A stretch of DNA of 64,000 bases. Origin: Allostella vacuolata. GTDB lineage: Bacteria; Pseudomonadota; Alphaproteobacteria; ATCC43930; Allostellaceae. Location of the stretch: the NCBI GenBank assembly GCA_006739055.1, contig AP019702.1, positions 2,135,001 through 2,199,000 on the forward strand, read 5' to 3'. Shown here one piece after another: positions 10,434 to 19,266 of this stretch; the first letter of the stretch is position 1, and the number at the start of each line of letters is the position of its first letter. Below the pieces are notes generated by a model that was not told the DNA's origin, did not search any database, and saw only the letters and a list, made by a program, of their open reading frames with translations. The position numbers were made by a program, and so were the translations under genes.

Positions 10434-10634
10434 TCACTGCTTGGTCCGCACCGCTTTTTTCTGCAGATCGATCCAGCCATCGAGGTCCGATCGCTTGAAA
10501 CGCCACGCACCAGCCACCTTGAATCCCGGCAGATCGCCACGCTTGGCAAGCCGGTAGACCGTCTTCTCGTCGACGTTCAGGTAGCCAGCCACGTCGCGGA
10601 CGGTCATGGCCTGAACAGGCGGGGCCGCCATCAT
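10434..10634 (-). CDS. Excisionase-like helix-turn-helix protein
   Basis: A 66-residue DNA-binding protein. The core TVRDVAGYLNVDEKTVYRLA, followed by KRGDLPGFKVAGAWRFKRSD, is the MerR-like winged HTH seen in excisionases and small regulators. The ATG at 10634 (MMAAPPVQ) is preferred over the long upstream frame because GAGGGTGG lies directly upstream and homology begins about 10 residues later. It ends 9 bp before the hsdM start, so it is the first gene of the restriction operon. It could autoregulate the operon or be left over from an integrative element; neither can be decided from sequence. Confidence 0.85.
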   Translation of the reverse strand: MMAAPPVQAMTVRDVAGYLNVDEKTVYRLAKRGDLPGFKVAGAWRFKRSDLDGWIDLQKKAVRTKQ

Positions 10635-10832
10635 CCACCCTCGCTGTTTTTCGCACGATACCAGGGGAAGGGAGGGCAAGACAGTCCATGCCTGGGTAGA
10701 GTGCGGCCAGGGTTTCCGGGATCTGCCGAAGCCAATTCGGCCACGTTCGCATGGACTGCACGGAGTGACCCAAAGCGCCCGGGTCTCTGCCAGGAGACAG
10801 GCGCGAAGGCCGTTCACGGCCTTTGCCCAGGC

Positions 10833-11912
10833 CTATGCTCCAGAGCTTCCTCCCCGGCGCCAAAGTCGCCGCCTGAGCCGGCCAGCCCATGATCGCTGCG
10901 GCTCCGGGGGCGATGGCGCGGCGGTCTCGACGGTGGGCGGTGGCCCTTCCGCGACTGGCTCGGCCGTCTTCTGAAGCTCCGGCGCCAGCCCCGACACCAT
11001 CCGCGGGCCACCCGTGGCCGGGGGCGGCCCGTTCATTTCCACTTCGCCGCGGTAGACCATCGGCCGCACCTTCGGATGCGCCGGGCCATAGAGGTTGTCG
11101 ATCGGCCATTTCTGGCAGACGAAGGCGTCCTGGAAGTTGCCCAGCGCCTTTTCCATGGCGGCCAGCGTCGTCAGCGACGGGTCGGCATCGACCACCTGCT
11201 GCACCCAGCCGAGCGTGGACAGCGACACGCCGTAGCCGGGGCTTTCGGCATAGTCGTGATAGCCGAAGCCCTCGCGTCGGAACCCGTCTTCGATCACCTG
11301 CCAGGGCTCCGGCGCGATGAAGGCCGACACGGTGCGGTGGAAGGTGATGCACCAGCGGCCATGCGTGGTGAAGACCAGCAACCCGTCCTTCGCCAGGTGC
11401 CGCGACATCATCCACACGAAGCGGCGGAAGCGGTCGGCGTCCAGGTGCGTCAGCAGCGAGCCGCAATAGATCAGGTCGAAGGTCTCGTCGCCGAGCTCGA
11501 TCCGGTCCGGGTCGGGGTGGCCGTAGACCGGCCGCGCCGCGAACTCCCGGGCGCAGAAATCCACGCCGTCCCGGTCGATGTCGCAGACGGTGATGTCGGC
11601 ATCGGGAAAGGCGGCGCGGAAGGCGCGCGTCGCCCGGCCATGGCCGCACGGCAGGTCGAGGATGCGCCTCAGCGTGGTCTTCTCGCCGAGGATCATGGCC
11701 TTGACGACCAGCCGCAGGATTTCCTCGGCCACCCAGAAATACTGGTTGCGCCAATCGGTCTCGGGCAGCGTGTCCGCGTCCAGCGCCTCCTGCGGCAGCA
11801 CCATCTGGTCGTTCGGCGACACCGTGAAGTTCAGGCGCGGGCGGTAGGCGCGGAGAAGGTCGAACAGGTTCTCGGACGGGTCGGCAGGGCCGGCCGCTGA
11901 GGTGGGGTTCAT
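10833..11912 (-). CDS. Class I SAM-dependent methyltransferase
   Basis: A 359-residue protein. The Rossmann-type methyltransferase core has motif I at 84-93 (ILDLPCGHGR), an acidic post-I loop (DITVCDID) and LIYCGSLLTHLDADRFRRF as motif IV and its following helix. The substrate is not evident. Residues from about 300 onward are Pro/Ala-rich and end in a basic RRRLWRRGG stretch. It lies 87 bp downstream of an RTX protein gene on the same strand and may be co-transcribed with it. Many such enzymes in glycan clusters methylate sugars, but nothing here proves that. Confidence 0.82.
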   Translation of the reverse strand: MNPTSAAGPADPSENLFDLLRAYRPRLNFTVSPNDQMVLPQEALDADTLPETDWRNQYFWVAEEILRLVVKAMILGEKTTLRRILDLPCGHGRATRAFRAAFPDADITVCDIDRDGVDFCAREFAARPVYGHPDPDRIELGDETFDLIYCGSLLTHLDADRFRRFVWMMSRHLAKDGLLVFTTHGRWCITFHRTVSAFIAPEPWQVIEDGFRREGFGYHDYAESPGYGVSLSTLGWVQQVVDADPSLTTLAAMEKALGNFQDAFVCQKWPIDNLYGPAHPKVRPMVYRGEVEMNGPPPATGGPRMVSGLAPELQKTAEPVAEGPPPTVETAAPSPPEPQRSWAGRLRRRLWRRGGSSGA

Positions 11913-11999
11913 CGGAAGGTGCCTTCACGGGCGGGGTGGCCAAGGGGCTCGGAAGAAGGCGGGGGCAGCCACATCGGCCCCCGCCCGGCCGGCCGCCGC

Positions 12000-13919
12000 C
12001 TACACCAGCAGGAACAGGTCGGCGCCGAGGTCGGCCTTCGCGAGGCCGGCCAGCAGGATCGAGTGGCCGTCGCCCAGGCCGATCAGCACGCCGTCGTCGG
12101 TGTCCTCGGCCGCATCGAACAGGGCGGCCGCGGCATCGACGGTCAGCCCGTTGATGGTGCCGTCCGCCGGCAGGTCGATGACGATGCGGTCGCCGGCCGC
12201 GCCATAGGCGAAGTCCAGCACGATGTCGTTGCCCGAACTGGCGCCGAAGCGGAACTGGTCGGCGCCGGCGCCGCCTTCCAGCGTGTCGGCGCCGCGGTCG
12301 CCCGAGACGGCGTCGTCGCCGCTGCCGCCATTCACCCAGTCGCGGCCGGCGCCGCCCGCGAGCGTGTCGTTGCCCGCATCGCCGCTGACGAAGTCCCGGC
12401 CGGTGCCGCCCTGCACGATGTCGTGGCCGGCGCCGCCGCCGATGGCGTCGTCGCCGTCGTCGCCCGCCACCGTGTCGGCCCCGGCGCCAGCCGCGATGCT
12501 GTCGTTGCCGAGCCCGCCGATCAGCACGTCGTGGCCGTCGCCGCCGTCCAGCAGGTCGTTGCCGTCCTCGCCCAGCAGCCAGTCGTTGCCGCCCAGCCCG
12601 TAGAGCTTGTCGTTGCCGGCACCGGCGATGAAGACGTTGGCGCCGTTGCCGCCCAGCAGGTGGTTGGCCATGGCGTTGGCGGTGGCATTGATGCCGTCGT
12701 CGTCGCTCGCCGCCTCGAAGTTGACGATCCACGACTTCATCGCGACCCCGGCATTCGACCGCAGCATCTCGATGCCGTCGTCCCGGCTCAGCAGCTCCTG
12801 CTCCTGCCAGGTCTCGATGTAGGCCTGCTTGCCGCCCCACTCGGCGGTGTGCGAGGGGGCGTAGTCGACAAAATGTACCTCGGGCGGCATCTGCTCATCG
12901 TTACCGCTCGAACTCAGCAGCACGATGCGGCCATCATCCAGGGCGGTCGCAGACGGGTTCCATTCAGGAGCCGAGAAGGTAGCGGCAACCACTTCGCCCG
13001 TTAGGGAATGTCCGTCACGGTCGAAGACTTCATAGAGCCAGGATAGCCCGTCTTCGGAGGACCACACATGCGTGAAGCCGCCATCTTGATTGGCGAAAAA
13101 CTCACCGTCCTCGCTATTGTTTCGGAATGCTCCAACGTCGGGCTCGACCGCTTCCCCGATCACCAATCCATTCTCATCCAGACGAACCAGAACAGGATGC
13201 GGCGTCGCTAGACTGCCGGCTTCATAGCGATTTCCAAATAAGGCGACGGAGCCATCTGCCAGAACAAGCGACCGATACAGATTAATATCTGAAACAGTGA
13301 TTGGCTCTCCGAGCGAAACTCCTTCGCTGCTACGAAATTGGATTGAAAGTTCAAATATCGTATTACCATTCACAGTTCCGCTCAAATTCTTAATGGAAAC
13401 TACGCGCCCATCTGCGAGCGCATGAATTTCTCCCCAATAATCGATCGGTCCGGTCAGGCTATTGCCCTGCGGATCAAAGATGGCACTCGTAGGATCGGCC
13501 ACTTCAACTGGCGAACTGCCCGGAAGACCGCTGCCAGCCAAATAGCTTTCCACCAAGGTCACATGAAGATGACCGTCCATGGTGAGGGCCGTGCCGGCCT
13601 CCGACACACCGACGCCATAGTTGGATGGGCCGCCGGTGAACTGGCCAAGCTCAATGGGGTCGCCGATGGGGGCGGCGTTCCCGTCGTATAGCTGGCCGAG
13701 CATGGTCCACTGGAGACCAGTTCGTTCGGCCCCGATATGCATGAAGGTGCCGTTCGTCGACGACACGAGCAAGCCGTAGCGATCCAGTTCTATCGTTTCC
13801 CCTGCCGGGTTGCCTTGCTCGTCGAAGCGCTGAATGAAGGTCTGGCGATCATCGTTGCCGATGAACTCGGACCACGTCGTCACGAAGCCGCCGCCGGCCA
13901 ACGCCACTGTCTGCGCCAT
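12000..13919 (-). CDS. RTX calcium-binding repeat protein (paralogue A)
   Basis: A 639-residue protein without an N-terminal signal peptide. The first 400 residues carry beta-rich repeats of the type GGGFVTTWSEF...QRFDEQGNPAGE, common in large secreted bacterial proteins. Residues about 420-560 hold tandem RTX nonapeptides (GGNDWLLGEDGNDLLDGG), which form calcium-binding beta-rolls. The C-terminus (DRIVIDLPADGTINGLTVD ... ADLFLLV) is probably the type I secretion signal. The start is placed at ATG 13919, behind GGAGGA with a 6-nt spacer; a GTG lies one codon earlier. It is paralogous to the next gene upstream over its whole length. A type I exporter is encoded at 57058-60128, but pairing with it is inferred. 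Confidence 0.87.
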   Translation of the reverse strand: MAQTVALAGGGFVTTWSEFIGNDDRQTFIQRFDEQGNPAGETIELDRYGLLVSSTNGTFMHIGAERTGLQWTMLGQLYDGNAAPIGDPIELGQFTGGPSNYGVGVSEAGTALTMDGHLHVTLVESYLAGSGLPGSSPVEVADPTSAIFDPQGNSLTGPIDYWGEIHALADGRVVSIKNLSGTVNGNTIFELSIQFRSSEGVSLGEPITVSDINLYRSLVLADGSVALFGNRYEAGSLATPHPVLVRLDENGLVIGEAVEPDVGAFRNNSEDGEFFANQDGGFTHVWSSEDGLSWLYEVFDRDGHSLTGEVVAATFSAPEWNPSATALDDGRIVLLSSSGNDEQMPPEVHFVDYAPSHTAEWGGKQAYIETWQEQELLSRDDGIEMLRSNAGVAMKSWIVNFEAASDDDGINATANAMANHLLGGNGANVFIAGAGNDKLYGLGGNDWLLGEDGNDLLDGGDGHDVLIGGLGNDSIAAGAGADTVAGDDGDDAIGGGAGHDIVQGGTGRDFVSGDAGNDTLAGGAGRDWVNGGSGDDAVSGDRGADTLEGGAGADQFRFGASSGNDIVLDFAYGAAGDRIVIDLPADGTINGLTVDAAAALFDAAEDTDDGVLIGLGDGHSILLAGLAKADLGADLFLLV

Positions 13920-14130
13920 CACGAGTCCTCCAACTATAAATTTAGTCTCGATTGTTCAGACATACGCGACATGAAGTTACTGTTGCAAGCGGTCACGCAA
14001 CAAATAATCGTACCTCGGTCCATCACTGCACGTGCGGATAGGCAATGCCGGGAGATGCAGCCATTCTCGCCGCTTCGATGCCCTCGTCCTCCGGCAGCGT
14101 ATCTGCCTTGGCCGCCCCCGGCGGTTGCGC
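13920..14130. other. Intergenic region between the two RTX paralogues
   Basis: An AT-richer 211-bp gap. On the minus strand the leader just before the downstream RTX gene reads AAATTTATAGTTGGAGGA, a good ribosome binding site with a TATAGT-like box. TGTTGC at 13981-13986 and GCAACA at 13997-14002 form a 6-bp inverted repeat with a 10-nt loop and no T tract. The gap suggests that the two RTX genes can be transcribed separately. Confidence 0.45.
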
Positions 14131-16131
14131 CTACAGGACGACGAGCGCGAACGCATCCTCGGTCAGGTCGGCCTTCTCGACCCCTTCCAGCAGGATCGCG
14201 TGCCCGGTGCCGATGGCGATCGACAGGCCGTCGTCGGTGTCATCGGCAAGATCCAGGATGCCGGCCACGTCCTCGATCAGCACGCCGTTGATGGTGCTGT
14301 CCTCGTCCACCTCGATCACGATGCGGTCGCTGTCCCGGTCGTCCTCGGCCCAATGGAAGTCGAGGATGGTGTCGTTGCCGAAGAAGTGCGCGAAGACGAA
14401 GCTGTCCGGGCCATCGCCGCCTTCAAGCCGGTCGTCGTCCCGGTCGCCGCGCAGCGTGTCCGCGCCATCCCCGCCTTCCAGGGTGTCCGCCCCGGTGCCG
14501 CCGGTGAGGCTGTCCTCGCCGTCGGCCCCGGTCAGCAGGTCGTCGTGCGAGCCGCCATTGATGCTGTCGTCGCCGTCGCCGCCGTCGATCACGTCGTCAT
14601 GGCGGTCGCCGTTCAGGATATCGTCGCCGGTGCCGCCCTGGATGCTGTCGTCGCCCTGGCCGCCCCAGACCGTGTTCTGGCCGTCGCCCGTGTCGGCCAC
14701 GTCGTTGCCGCGCCCCATGGCGAGGAAGTCGGCCCCGCCATGGCCATGCATCACGTCGTTGCCGAGGTAGCCGACGATGATGTTGTCCCCCGCGTTGCCG
14801 ACCATGAAGTTGGCCATGTCGTTGCCGCCGGCATTCAGGTCGGCGATGCCGGCCATGGTCAGGTTCGGGATGAAGGGCGCGAGCGCGAGGCTGTCCGAGG
14901 TGACGAGGGTGTCGATGCCGTCGCCGCGGGCGATGGCGAGCTGGTCCTGCCACGTCTCCGCGACGGCGATCGTGCCGCCGGGGGTGGCGGTGCGCGACGG
15001 CTCATGGTCGAAGACCTGGGCGGAGATGGCCGGCACCGGATCCTCGCCGTCCGTCTCGTGCGCGTAGGTGATGACGAAGCGGCCATCGTCGAGGGTCGCG
15101 ATATCGAACCCCCCGGTGTTGCTTTCGTCGTCCACGCTGCCCGAGGCGACAACCACGTCATCGCGATCGAAGACCTGATACCGCACTTCCTTGGGGCTGC
15201 CGAAGCCGCTCGTGTCGGCGCTCCAGGCGACGACGTAGCCGCCGTTCTGGAGAGGTGCAATCTGCGGCGCGATATCGGTGGCTACTCCAATGACGATCTT
15301 GTCGCTTATCGGATCGCCATCGCTGTCCAGGCGCTGAACGAAGAGGGGCGCCGGGCCGGGCGGCGGTTGGATGGCATAGGGTATGGAGCCTACGACTATC
15401 ATATCGCCGTTAGCGAGCCGGTCCCCGAAGCCGGAAGACAGCAACTCCGGCTCCGCCAGAAGCTCGCCGTCCTCGGAGAAGCGGTAGAGAAGCCTCCCGC
15501 CCCCGAGGCTGTCACCGGCGAGGACCTTGATTTCACCATCGGCAGCAATGGCGGTAGCGACCCTGGACGCCGCGTCCTCGCCGATGTCGATCGCGTTCGG
15601 TGCAGCTTCGCCGTCCGGCCCGATGAGCCGCAGTTGAGAAGAGAACACGGTGTTGTTGGTGCTGTCGTGGGTCCAGAACCAAGCTGCGGCATAGCCGCCG
15701 TCCGTCGTCGCCAAGAGGCTGACCGGCGCCGTGTAGATCGCGTCGGAGTCGGGATCGAAGATCACCTGTTCGTCGGCGATCGGATTGCCGTTCAGGTCGA
15801 ATAGCTGCGCCGTGATGGGCACCGGCCCGCTGCCGCCCATCAGAACCGCGACGGTGCCGGCGGTGGAGGCCGCGATGTTGCCGAGCGCACCGCCGGGAAG
15901 CTCGATCAGCGGAGCGACCGTCGTATCCGCGTCGCTGTCGTAGAAGCTGATGAACGTCTCGCTTTCGGCAGAATGTCCCCCCACGGACGGATGGTGCAGG
16001 CTCCAGGCGATGGCGAAGCCGTCGCCGGGAAGCGCCGTCAGGATCGGCGCGGATAACGTATAGGCGGCCGTATCCGGCTCCACCTCGGGGGCGGTGTCGA
16101 TGGTGATGGGATCGCCGGAAACCACGGCCAT
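14131..16131 (-). CDS. RTX calcium-binding repeat protein (paralogue B)
   Basis: A 666-residue RTX protein with the same plan as the gene just downstream. The N-terminal 430 residues contain beta-propeller-like repeats (GDGFAIAWSLHHP, QLFDLNGNPIADEQ, GGYVVAWSADTSG). Tandem nonapeptides follow at about 444-577 (GGTGDDILNGDRHDDVIDGG). The secretion-type tail TINGVLIEDVAGILDLADDT ... EDAFALVVL aligns with that of paralogue A. No Sec signal is seen, as expected for type I secretion. The ATG at 16131 is behind AGAGGAATT. Function could be adhesin, enzyme or S-layer-like; no catalytic motif was recognised. Confidence 0.87.
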   Translation of the reverse strand: MAVVSGDPITIDTAPEVEPDTAAYTLSAPILTALPGDGFAIAWSLHHPSVGGHSAESETFISFYDSDADTTVAPLIELPGGALGNIAASTAGTVAVLMGGSGPVPITAQLFDLNGNPIADEQVIFDPDSDAIYTAPVSLLATTDGGYAAAWFWTHDSTNNTVFSSQLRLIGPDGEAAPNAIDIGEDAASRVATAIAADGEIKVLAGDSLGGGRLLYRFSEDGELLAEPELLSSGFGDRLANGDMIVVGSIPYAIQPPPGPAPLFVQRLDSDGDPISDKIVIGVATDIAPQIAPLQNGGYVVAWSADTSGFGSPKEVRYQVFDRDDVVVASGSVDDESNTGGFDIATLDDGRFVITYAHETDGEDPVPAISAQVFDHEPSRTATPGGTIAVAETWQDQLAIARGDGIDTLVTSDSLALAPFIPNLTMAGIADLNAGGNDMANFMVGNAGDNIIVGYLGNDVMHGHGGADFLAMGRGNDVADTGDGQNTVWGGQGDDSIQGGTGDDILNGDRHDDVIDGGDGDDSINGGSHDDLLTGADGEDSLTGGTGADTLEGGDGADTLRGDRDDDRLEGGDGPDSFVFAHFFGNDTILDFHWAEDDRDSDRIVIEVDEDSTINGVLIEDVAGILDLADDTDDGLSIAIGTGHAILLEGVEKADLTEDAFALVVL

Positions 16132-16420
16132 GGCACAAATTCCTCTGATCTATAATTGGATATGAACTACACGGCGGTGAGCCGGCTACGCAACCCGTCG
16201 CGTATCAGAACGTCGACCCTGGACCGGTCGGCATATGCTTCGACAGGTGGTGATGCCGGCGGGTAGCGGGGTTCGGCCACGCCGATATCGCCAGCCATCG
16301 CGGCGTGAGGGGCCACCAAAGATCGGCCGGAGACGTTCGTCCAATCGGTCGCGCCTCCATCTGGCGACATGTCGATTCGCGTGCGAAAATCCGATCGCTG
16401 CCAACCAAAAAGGTATCCGG

Positions 16421-16813
16421 ATGCGTATCGCGGTGCTGGCGTTCTCGGGAATCGTGCTTGCCTCGTCAGCCTTCGCCCAGCAGATGCCCTCGCCGGCAGA
16501 GCTCGGCAACAAGCTCGTGAAGGAAGTCTGCGCCGAGGGCCAGTTCTATCAGCTCACCAGAGACGAAGCGCAGGTGTTCAACAACTACTACGTCTATGGC
16601 ATGATGCAGATGGACGCCCAGTCCGAGCGCTGGTTCTACAGCGACCAGCCGGGCCAGAAGACGCCATACTGCCTGGAGCGCTACACCGCCACCAGCCCGG
16701 CCAAGTGCCGGGCCGGCGACGTGGGCGTAGCCTCGGACAGCCCGACGCGCGTGATGCTGGCGATGAACCAGATCTATCACCCCAACCATCTTAAGGCGCA
16801 GGACTGCTGGTAG
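16421..16813 (+). CDS. Small secreted protein of unknown function
   Basis: A 130-residue protein with a clear Sec signal peptide: MRIAVLAFSGIVLASSAFA, with cleavage expected before QQMPSP. The mature part has four cysteines (EVCAEG, TPYCLE, PAKCRAG, QDCW), which could form two disulfides in the periplasm. The ATG at 16421 is chosen because the signal peptide starts there; the frame is open further upstream but codes for nothing recognisable. It does not match a family I know. It stands alone, divergent from the RTX gene and convergent with the small ORF at 16825. Confidence 0.72.
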   Translation: MRIAVLAFSGIVLASSAFAQQMPSPAELGNKLVKEVCAEGQFYQLTRDEAQVFNNYYVYGMMQMDAQSERWFYSDQPGQKTPYCLERYTATSPAKCRAGDVGVASDSPTRVMLAMNQIYHPNHLKAQDCW

Positions 16814-16824
16814 CGCTCGGCCGG

Positions 16825-17052
16825 CTACGTGTGCGGCCGGCGGCTCCGGCTATCCGGGGAGGGCGGCGGCGGATAGCCGTCGTCGTCGGTCAGGTGGCCG
16901 ATCGGGCGCGCCAGCCGCGAGCAGGCATGCACCATCTCCTCGATCGAGCAGATCTCCTCCTGGTCCAGCACCGGGTCGAGGCGCTGCGGGGCTGGCTGTT
17001 GCGGTTGGGGCTGCCTGGGATCGCCTCGGGGGGCGGACGACCACTTCGACAT
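16825..17052 (-). CDS. Hypothetical 75-aa protein, Gln/Pro-rich
   Basis: A short ORF (MSKWSSAPRGDPRQPQPQQP...) with a central segment DQEEICSIEEMVHACSRLA that may be an amphipathic helix, and a Pro/Arg-rich end. The ATG at 17052 is preferred because GGAG lies 7 nt upstream; two in-frame starts just before it overlap the stop of the VWA-like gene (TGA at 17057-17055). That close coupling is the main argument that it is expressed. No family recognised. Confidence 0.5.
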   Translation of the reverse strand: MSKWSSAPRGDPRQPQPQQPAPQRLDPVLDQEEICSIEEMVHACSRLARPIGHLTDDDGYPPPPSPDSRSRRPHT

Positions 17053-17054
17053 CG

Positions 17055-18071
17055 TCATCTCCACTCGTTGGTACGCAGGGAGTGCGACTGCGATTCGAGC
17101 GCGAAGAATCTGTCGGAAATAGGGCGGGACAGTAGCTTCGTGCGAAGCCCTCCGAAGGCGTGGCCGGGTGCCGCCCGGGTCGCCGCGGCCGCCCGCTGCG
17201 CCAGCTCGGCGCGGGTCGTCGCATCCGCATCCCGATGGGGCACGCCGACGCCGAACCGGCGCGAGAACAGGATGTCCCGCCGGTTGGCCGCCAGGTAGCG
17301 GATCTCGTAGACGCCGGGCTCGGCCGGGGCGCGCAGCCCCATGCGGCCCTTGCGGTGCAGGGAATGGCCCCAGTCCGGCTGGTGGATGTTGGCCGGATCC
17401 CCCGGCCGGGCGATCACGATGCGCTCCCCCACCTGGTCGGGGCCGCGCCAGGCGAAGCGGAAGCGTGCGCCCGGCTCGACGGAGCCGATCGGGTCGAACC
17501 CGTTGGACGACGGGACCACCTCGATCGGCTGCCGCGCGATTACCCCGCCCCGGGCCGTGACCAGGACCAGGTCGTACGCGCCCGGCTCGGCAGGCGCCCG
17601 CTTGGTGAACGGGTTGCGGCCGACCTTGCCGCCGCCGATCACGCCGTAGGAGGGGCCGACGGGCGGTGCGCCGGCGCCGCGCCGGATGAAGCCGGCATAG
17701 TCGACCGACCGCGCCGAGCCCTGGTAGGCGATGCGGTAGCTGTGCCCGGCCTCGGCCTTCGGGCCGATGTCAAAGAACGCCTGCGGCGGCGGCGGTTCGG
17801 CCGGCGGGGCGGGCCGGGCGGCGGCGATCTGGTTGAGGGCCTGGGTCAGCTCGGCGCCCGACTGCGGCCGCAGCAGCTGGCCGCCGGTCTGGCCGAAGCC
17901 GACCACATGGGCGCGGATCCGGATGCCCTCGCCGGCCAGGCCCGCCGCCACCGCGCAGGGGTCGGCCTCGCAGGTCTCCAGCCCGTCGGTGACGAGGATG
18001 ATGTCGGCCGCCTCGGCGGTGCGCGGGATCTGCGCGGCCGCCACGCGCAGGCTCTCCGCCAGCGGCGTCAT
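17055..18071 (-). CDS. VWA-like domain protein, N-terminally truncated (possible pseudogene)
   Basis: This 338-residue frame begins in the middle of a von Willebrand factor A domain. MTPLAESLRVAAAQIP, IILVTDGLETCEADPCAVAA and IRAHVVGFG match the second half of bacterial VWA proteins, which normally have about 100 more residues in front, including the DxSxS metal site. That half is absent: just upstream lies the end of an unrelated membrane protein gene (stop at 18088-18086). The rest has two repeated Ig-like segments (AEPGAYDLVLVTARGG and AEPGVYEIRYLAANRR). The ATG at 18071 has no good ribosome binding site. Either a deletion fused the two genes, or a shortened protein is made by reinitiation. 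Downstream overlap with the 75-aa ORF suggests an old operon. Confidence 0.6.
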   Translation of the reverse strand: MTPLAESLRVAAAQIPRTAEAADIILVTDGLETCEADPCAVAAGLAGEGIRIRAHVVGFGQTGGQLLRPQSGAELTQALNQIAAARPAPPAEPPPPQAFFDIGPKAEAGHSYRIAYQGSARSVDYAGFIRRGAGAPPVGPSYGVIGGGKVGRNPFTKRAPAEPGAYDLVLVTARGGVIARQPIEVVPSSNGFDPIGSVEPGARFRFAWRGPDQVGERIVIARPGDPANIHQPDWGHSLHRKGRMGLRAPAEPGVYEIRYLAANRRDILFSRRFGVGVPHRDADATTRAELAQRAAAATRAAPGHAFGGLRTKLLSRPISDRFFALESQSHSLRTNEWR

Positions 18072-18085
18072 CCCGCAGGGGGCGG

Positions 18086-19084
18086 TCAGGGCTGCGGGTA
18101 TGCGGTGCCGCCGGGCGCGGACGGCGCGGCGGTGCGCGTGGGCACCCACGCCTGCGCCTGTTCGCGGATCCTGTTGAACTTGTTGGACATCTGGGACAGC
18201 CGGGCGTCCCACGCCGGGTCCGGCACCTGGCCCGCGGTCACCTTGAAGAACACCTGCATCATGCAGGCGATCGCGAAGGGCTCGATCAGGGCCGCCTTCA
18301 CCGCCCAGGCGAAGATCAGCGCGAACACCACCCCGCCCGCCGACCAGGCGCCGGGAATGAGGTAGACGACCCCCGCGGCCGGCGCGAGCATGGCCAGGAA
18401 GACCAGGAACGACAGGCCGTAGACGATGAACGTCAGGAAGGCGGCGTTCTTCAGCATCGTCCCGGCATTCTGGCCATAGAGCACGAGCGCGGTCCGGGCC
18501 GATGCCCAGGGATTGTCGCTGCGCGTACGGATGGCGTGGGCCAGGATCACCTCGTCGACCAGGCCGATGGCGATGCGCAGAAAAGCGCGGACCAGGCCCA
18601 TGATCTGCTGCACCCCCGGGATGGGCAGGAAGGACGCGATCCCCTGGACGAGGCCGGTGACGGCCGCCAGCACCCCCTTGACCAGCTGATCGATGGCGAA
18701 CAGCACGCTGGTCTCGGCGAAGCGCGCCGACACCACTTCCCTGGCATGGCCGATCTGCCCCCGGCCGCCCGGCATCTCGCCCCCGTCCAGCAGCTCGACC
18801 AGGACCGCGATGTGGCCCGCCTTCACGATGTAGAGGATGTATTCGCGCAGCAGGTAGATGACCCCGGCCGTCAGGCCGAAACCCAGGATGCCGCCCCACA
18901 TGGTCGCCCCGGCCTGGAACCCGTCGTCCCCGAAGCCGCCGATCCCCCAGCCGATGCCGGCGCCGGTCCCGGTCGCGATCACATAGGCGCAGGCGATGCC
19001 GAAATAGACCGCCATGCGGAAGACGATGAACGGCGCCGTCCGCCTCATCAGGCCGAGCGAGCGGCCGATGCTGAAATCCCACAT
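18086..19084 (-). CDS. Polytopic membrane protein of unknown function
   Basis: A 332-residue protein with about six hydrophobic stretches: FIVFRMAVYFGIACAYVIA near residue 20, MWGGILGFGLTAGVIYLL, a central LFAIDQLVKGVLAAVTGLVQ region, AFLTFIVYGLSFLVFLAML, and FALIFAWAVKAALIEPFAI. A soluble tail follows (SQMSNKFNRIREQAQAW). The long frame extends upstream, but the ATG at 19084 is preferred: GGGGGAG lies 9 nt before it and the hydrophobic pattern starts there. I do not recognise the family. It directly precedes the truncated VWA gene. Confidence 0.8.
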   Translation of the reverse strand: MWDFSIGRSLGLMRRTAPFIVFRMAVYFGIACAYVIATGTGAGIGWGIGGFGDDGFQAGATMWGGILGFGLTAGVIYLLREYILYIVKAGHIAVLVELLDGGEMPGGRGQIGHAREVVSARFAETSVLFAIDQLVKGVLAAVTGLVQGIASFLPIPGVQQIMGLVRAFLRIAIGLVDEVILAHAIRTRSDNPWASARTALVLYGQNAGTMLKNAAFLTFIVYGLSFLVFLAMLAPAAGVVYLIPGAWSAGGVVFALIFAWAVKAALIEPFAIACMMQVFFKVTAGQVPDPAWDARLSQMSNKFNRIREQAQAWVPTRTAAPSAPGGTAYPQP

Positions 19085-19266
19085 ACGCGAACTCCCCCAA
19101 GCTTCCTGATCCGGGGCTTCCCGATCCCGGGATTGCCACACCCCCCGGGGATAGCCACCCCCGATTCGCCCAGGCCGATACGGTAGCGGCGGCGGGCGGG
19201 CGGCTCTTGGGCCAGGCGGCACCCGTTCGGGGCTGGGCGGCACAAACCGCCGATGGCCGGGGGAGG

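Noticed and set aside
10635-10832. Possible second tRNA 3'-end copy (att site) at the island's far end
   Set aside because: I looked for GGGTTCGAATCCCAT or the CCCCTCCGCCA end and found neither; a TTGAATCCCGG stretch near 10519 lies within the HTH gene and is too short.
9784-12840. A 1018-codon minus-strand frame across hsdM, the HTH gene, the methyltransferase and an RTX gene
   Set aside because: It crosses four real genes in a wrong frame, and its translation is Arg-rich low-complexity sequence.
16819-16841. GC-rich inverted repeat GCCGGC...GCCGGC between convergent genes
   Set aside because: The six-base arms are self-complementary and common in this genome type; without a T tract it is not distinguishable from background.
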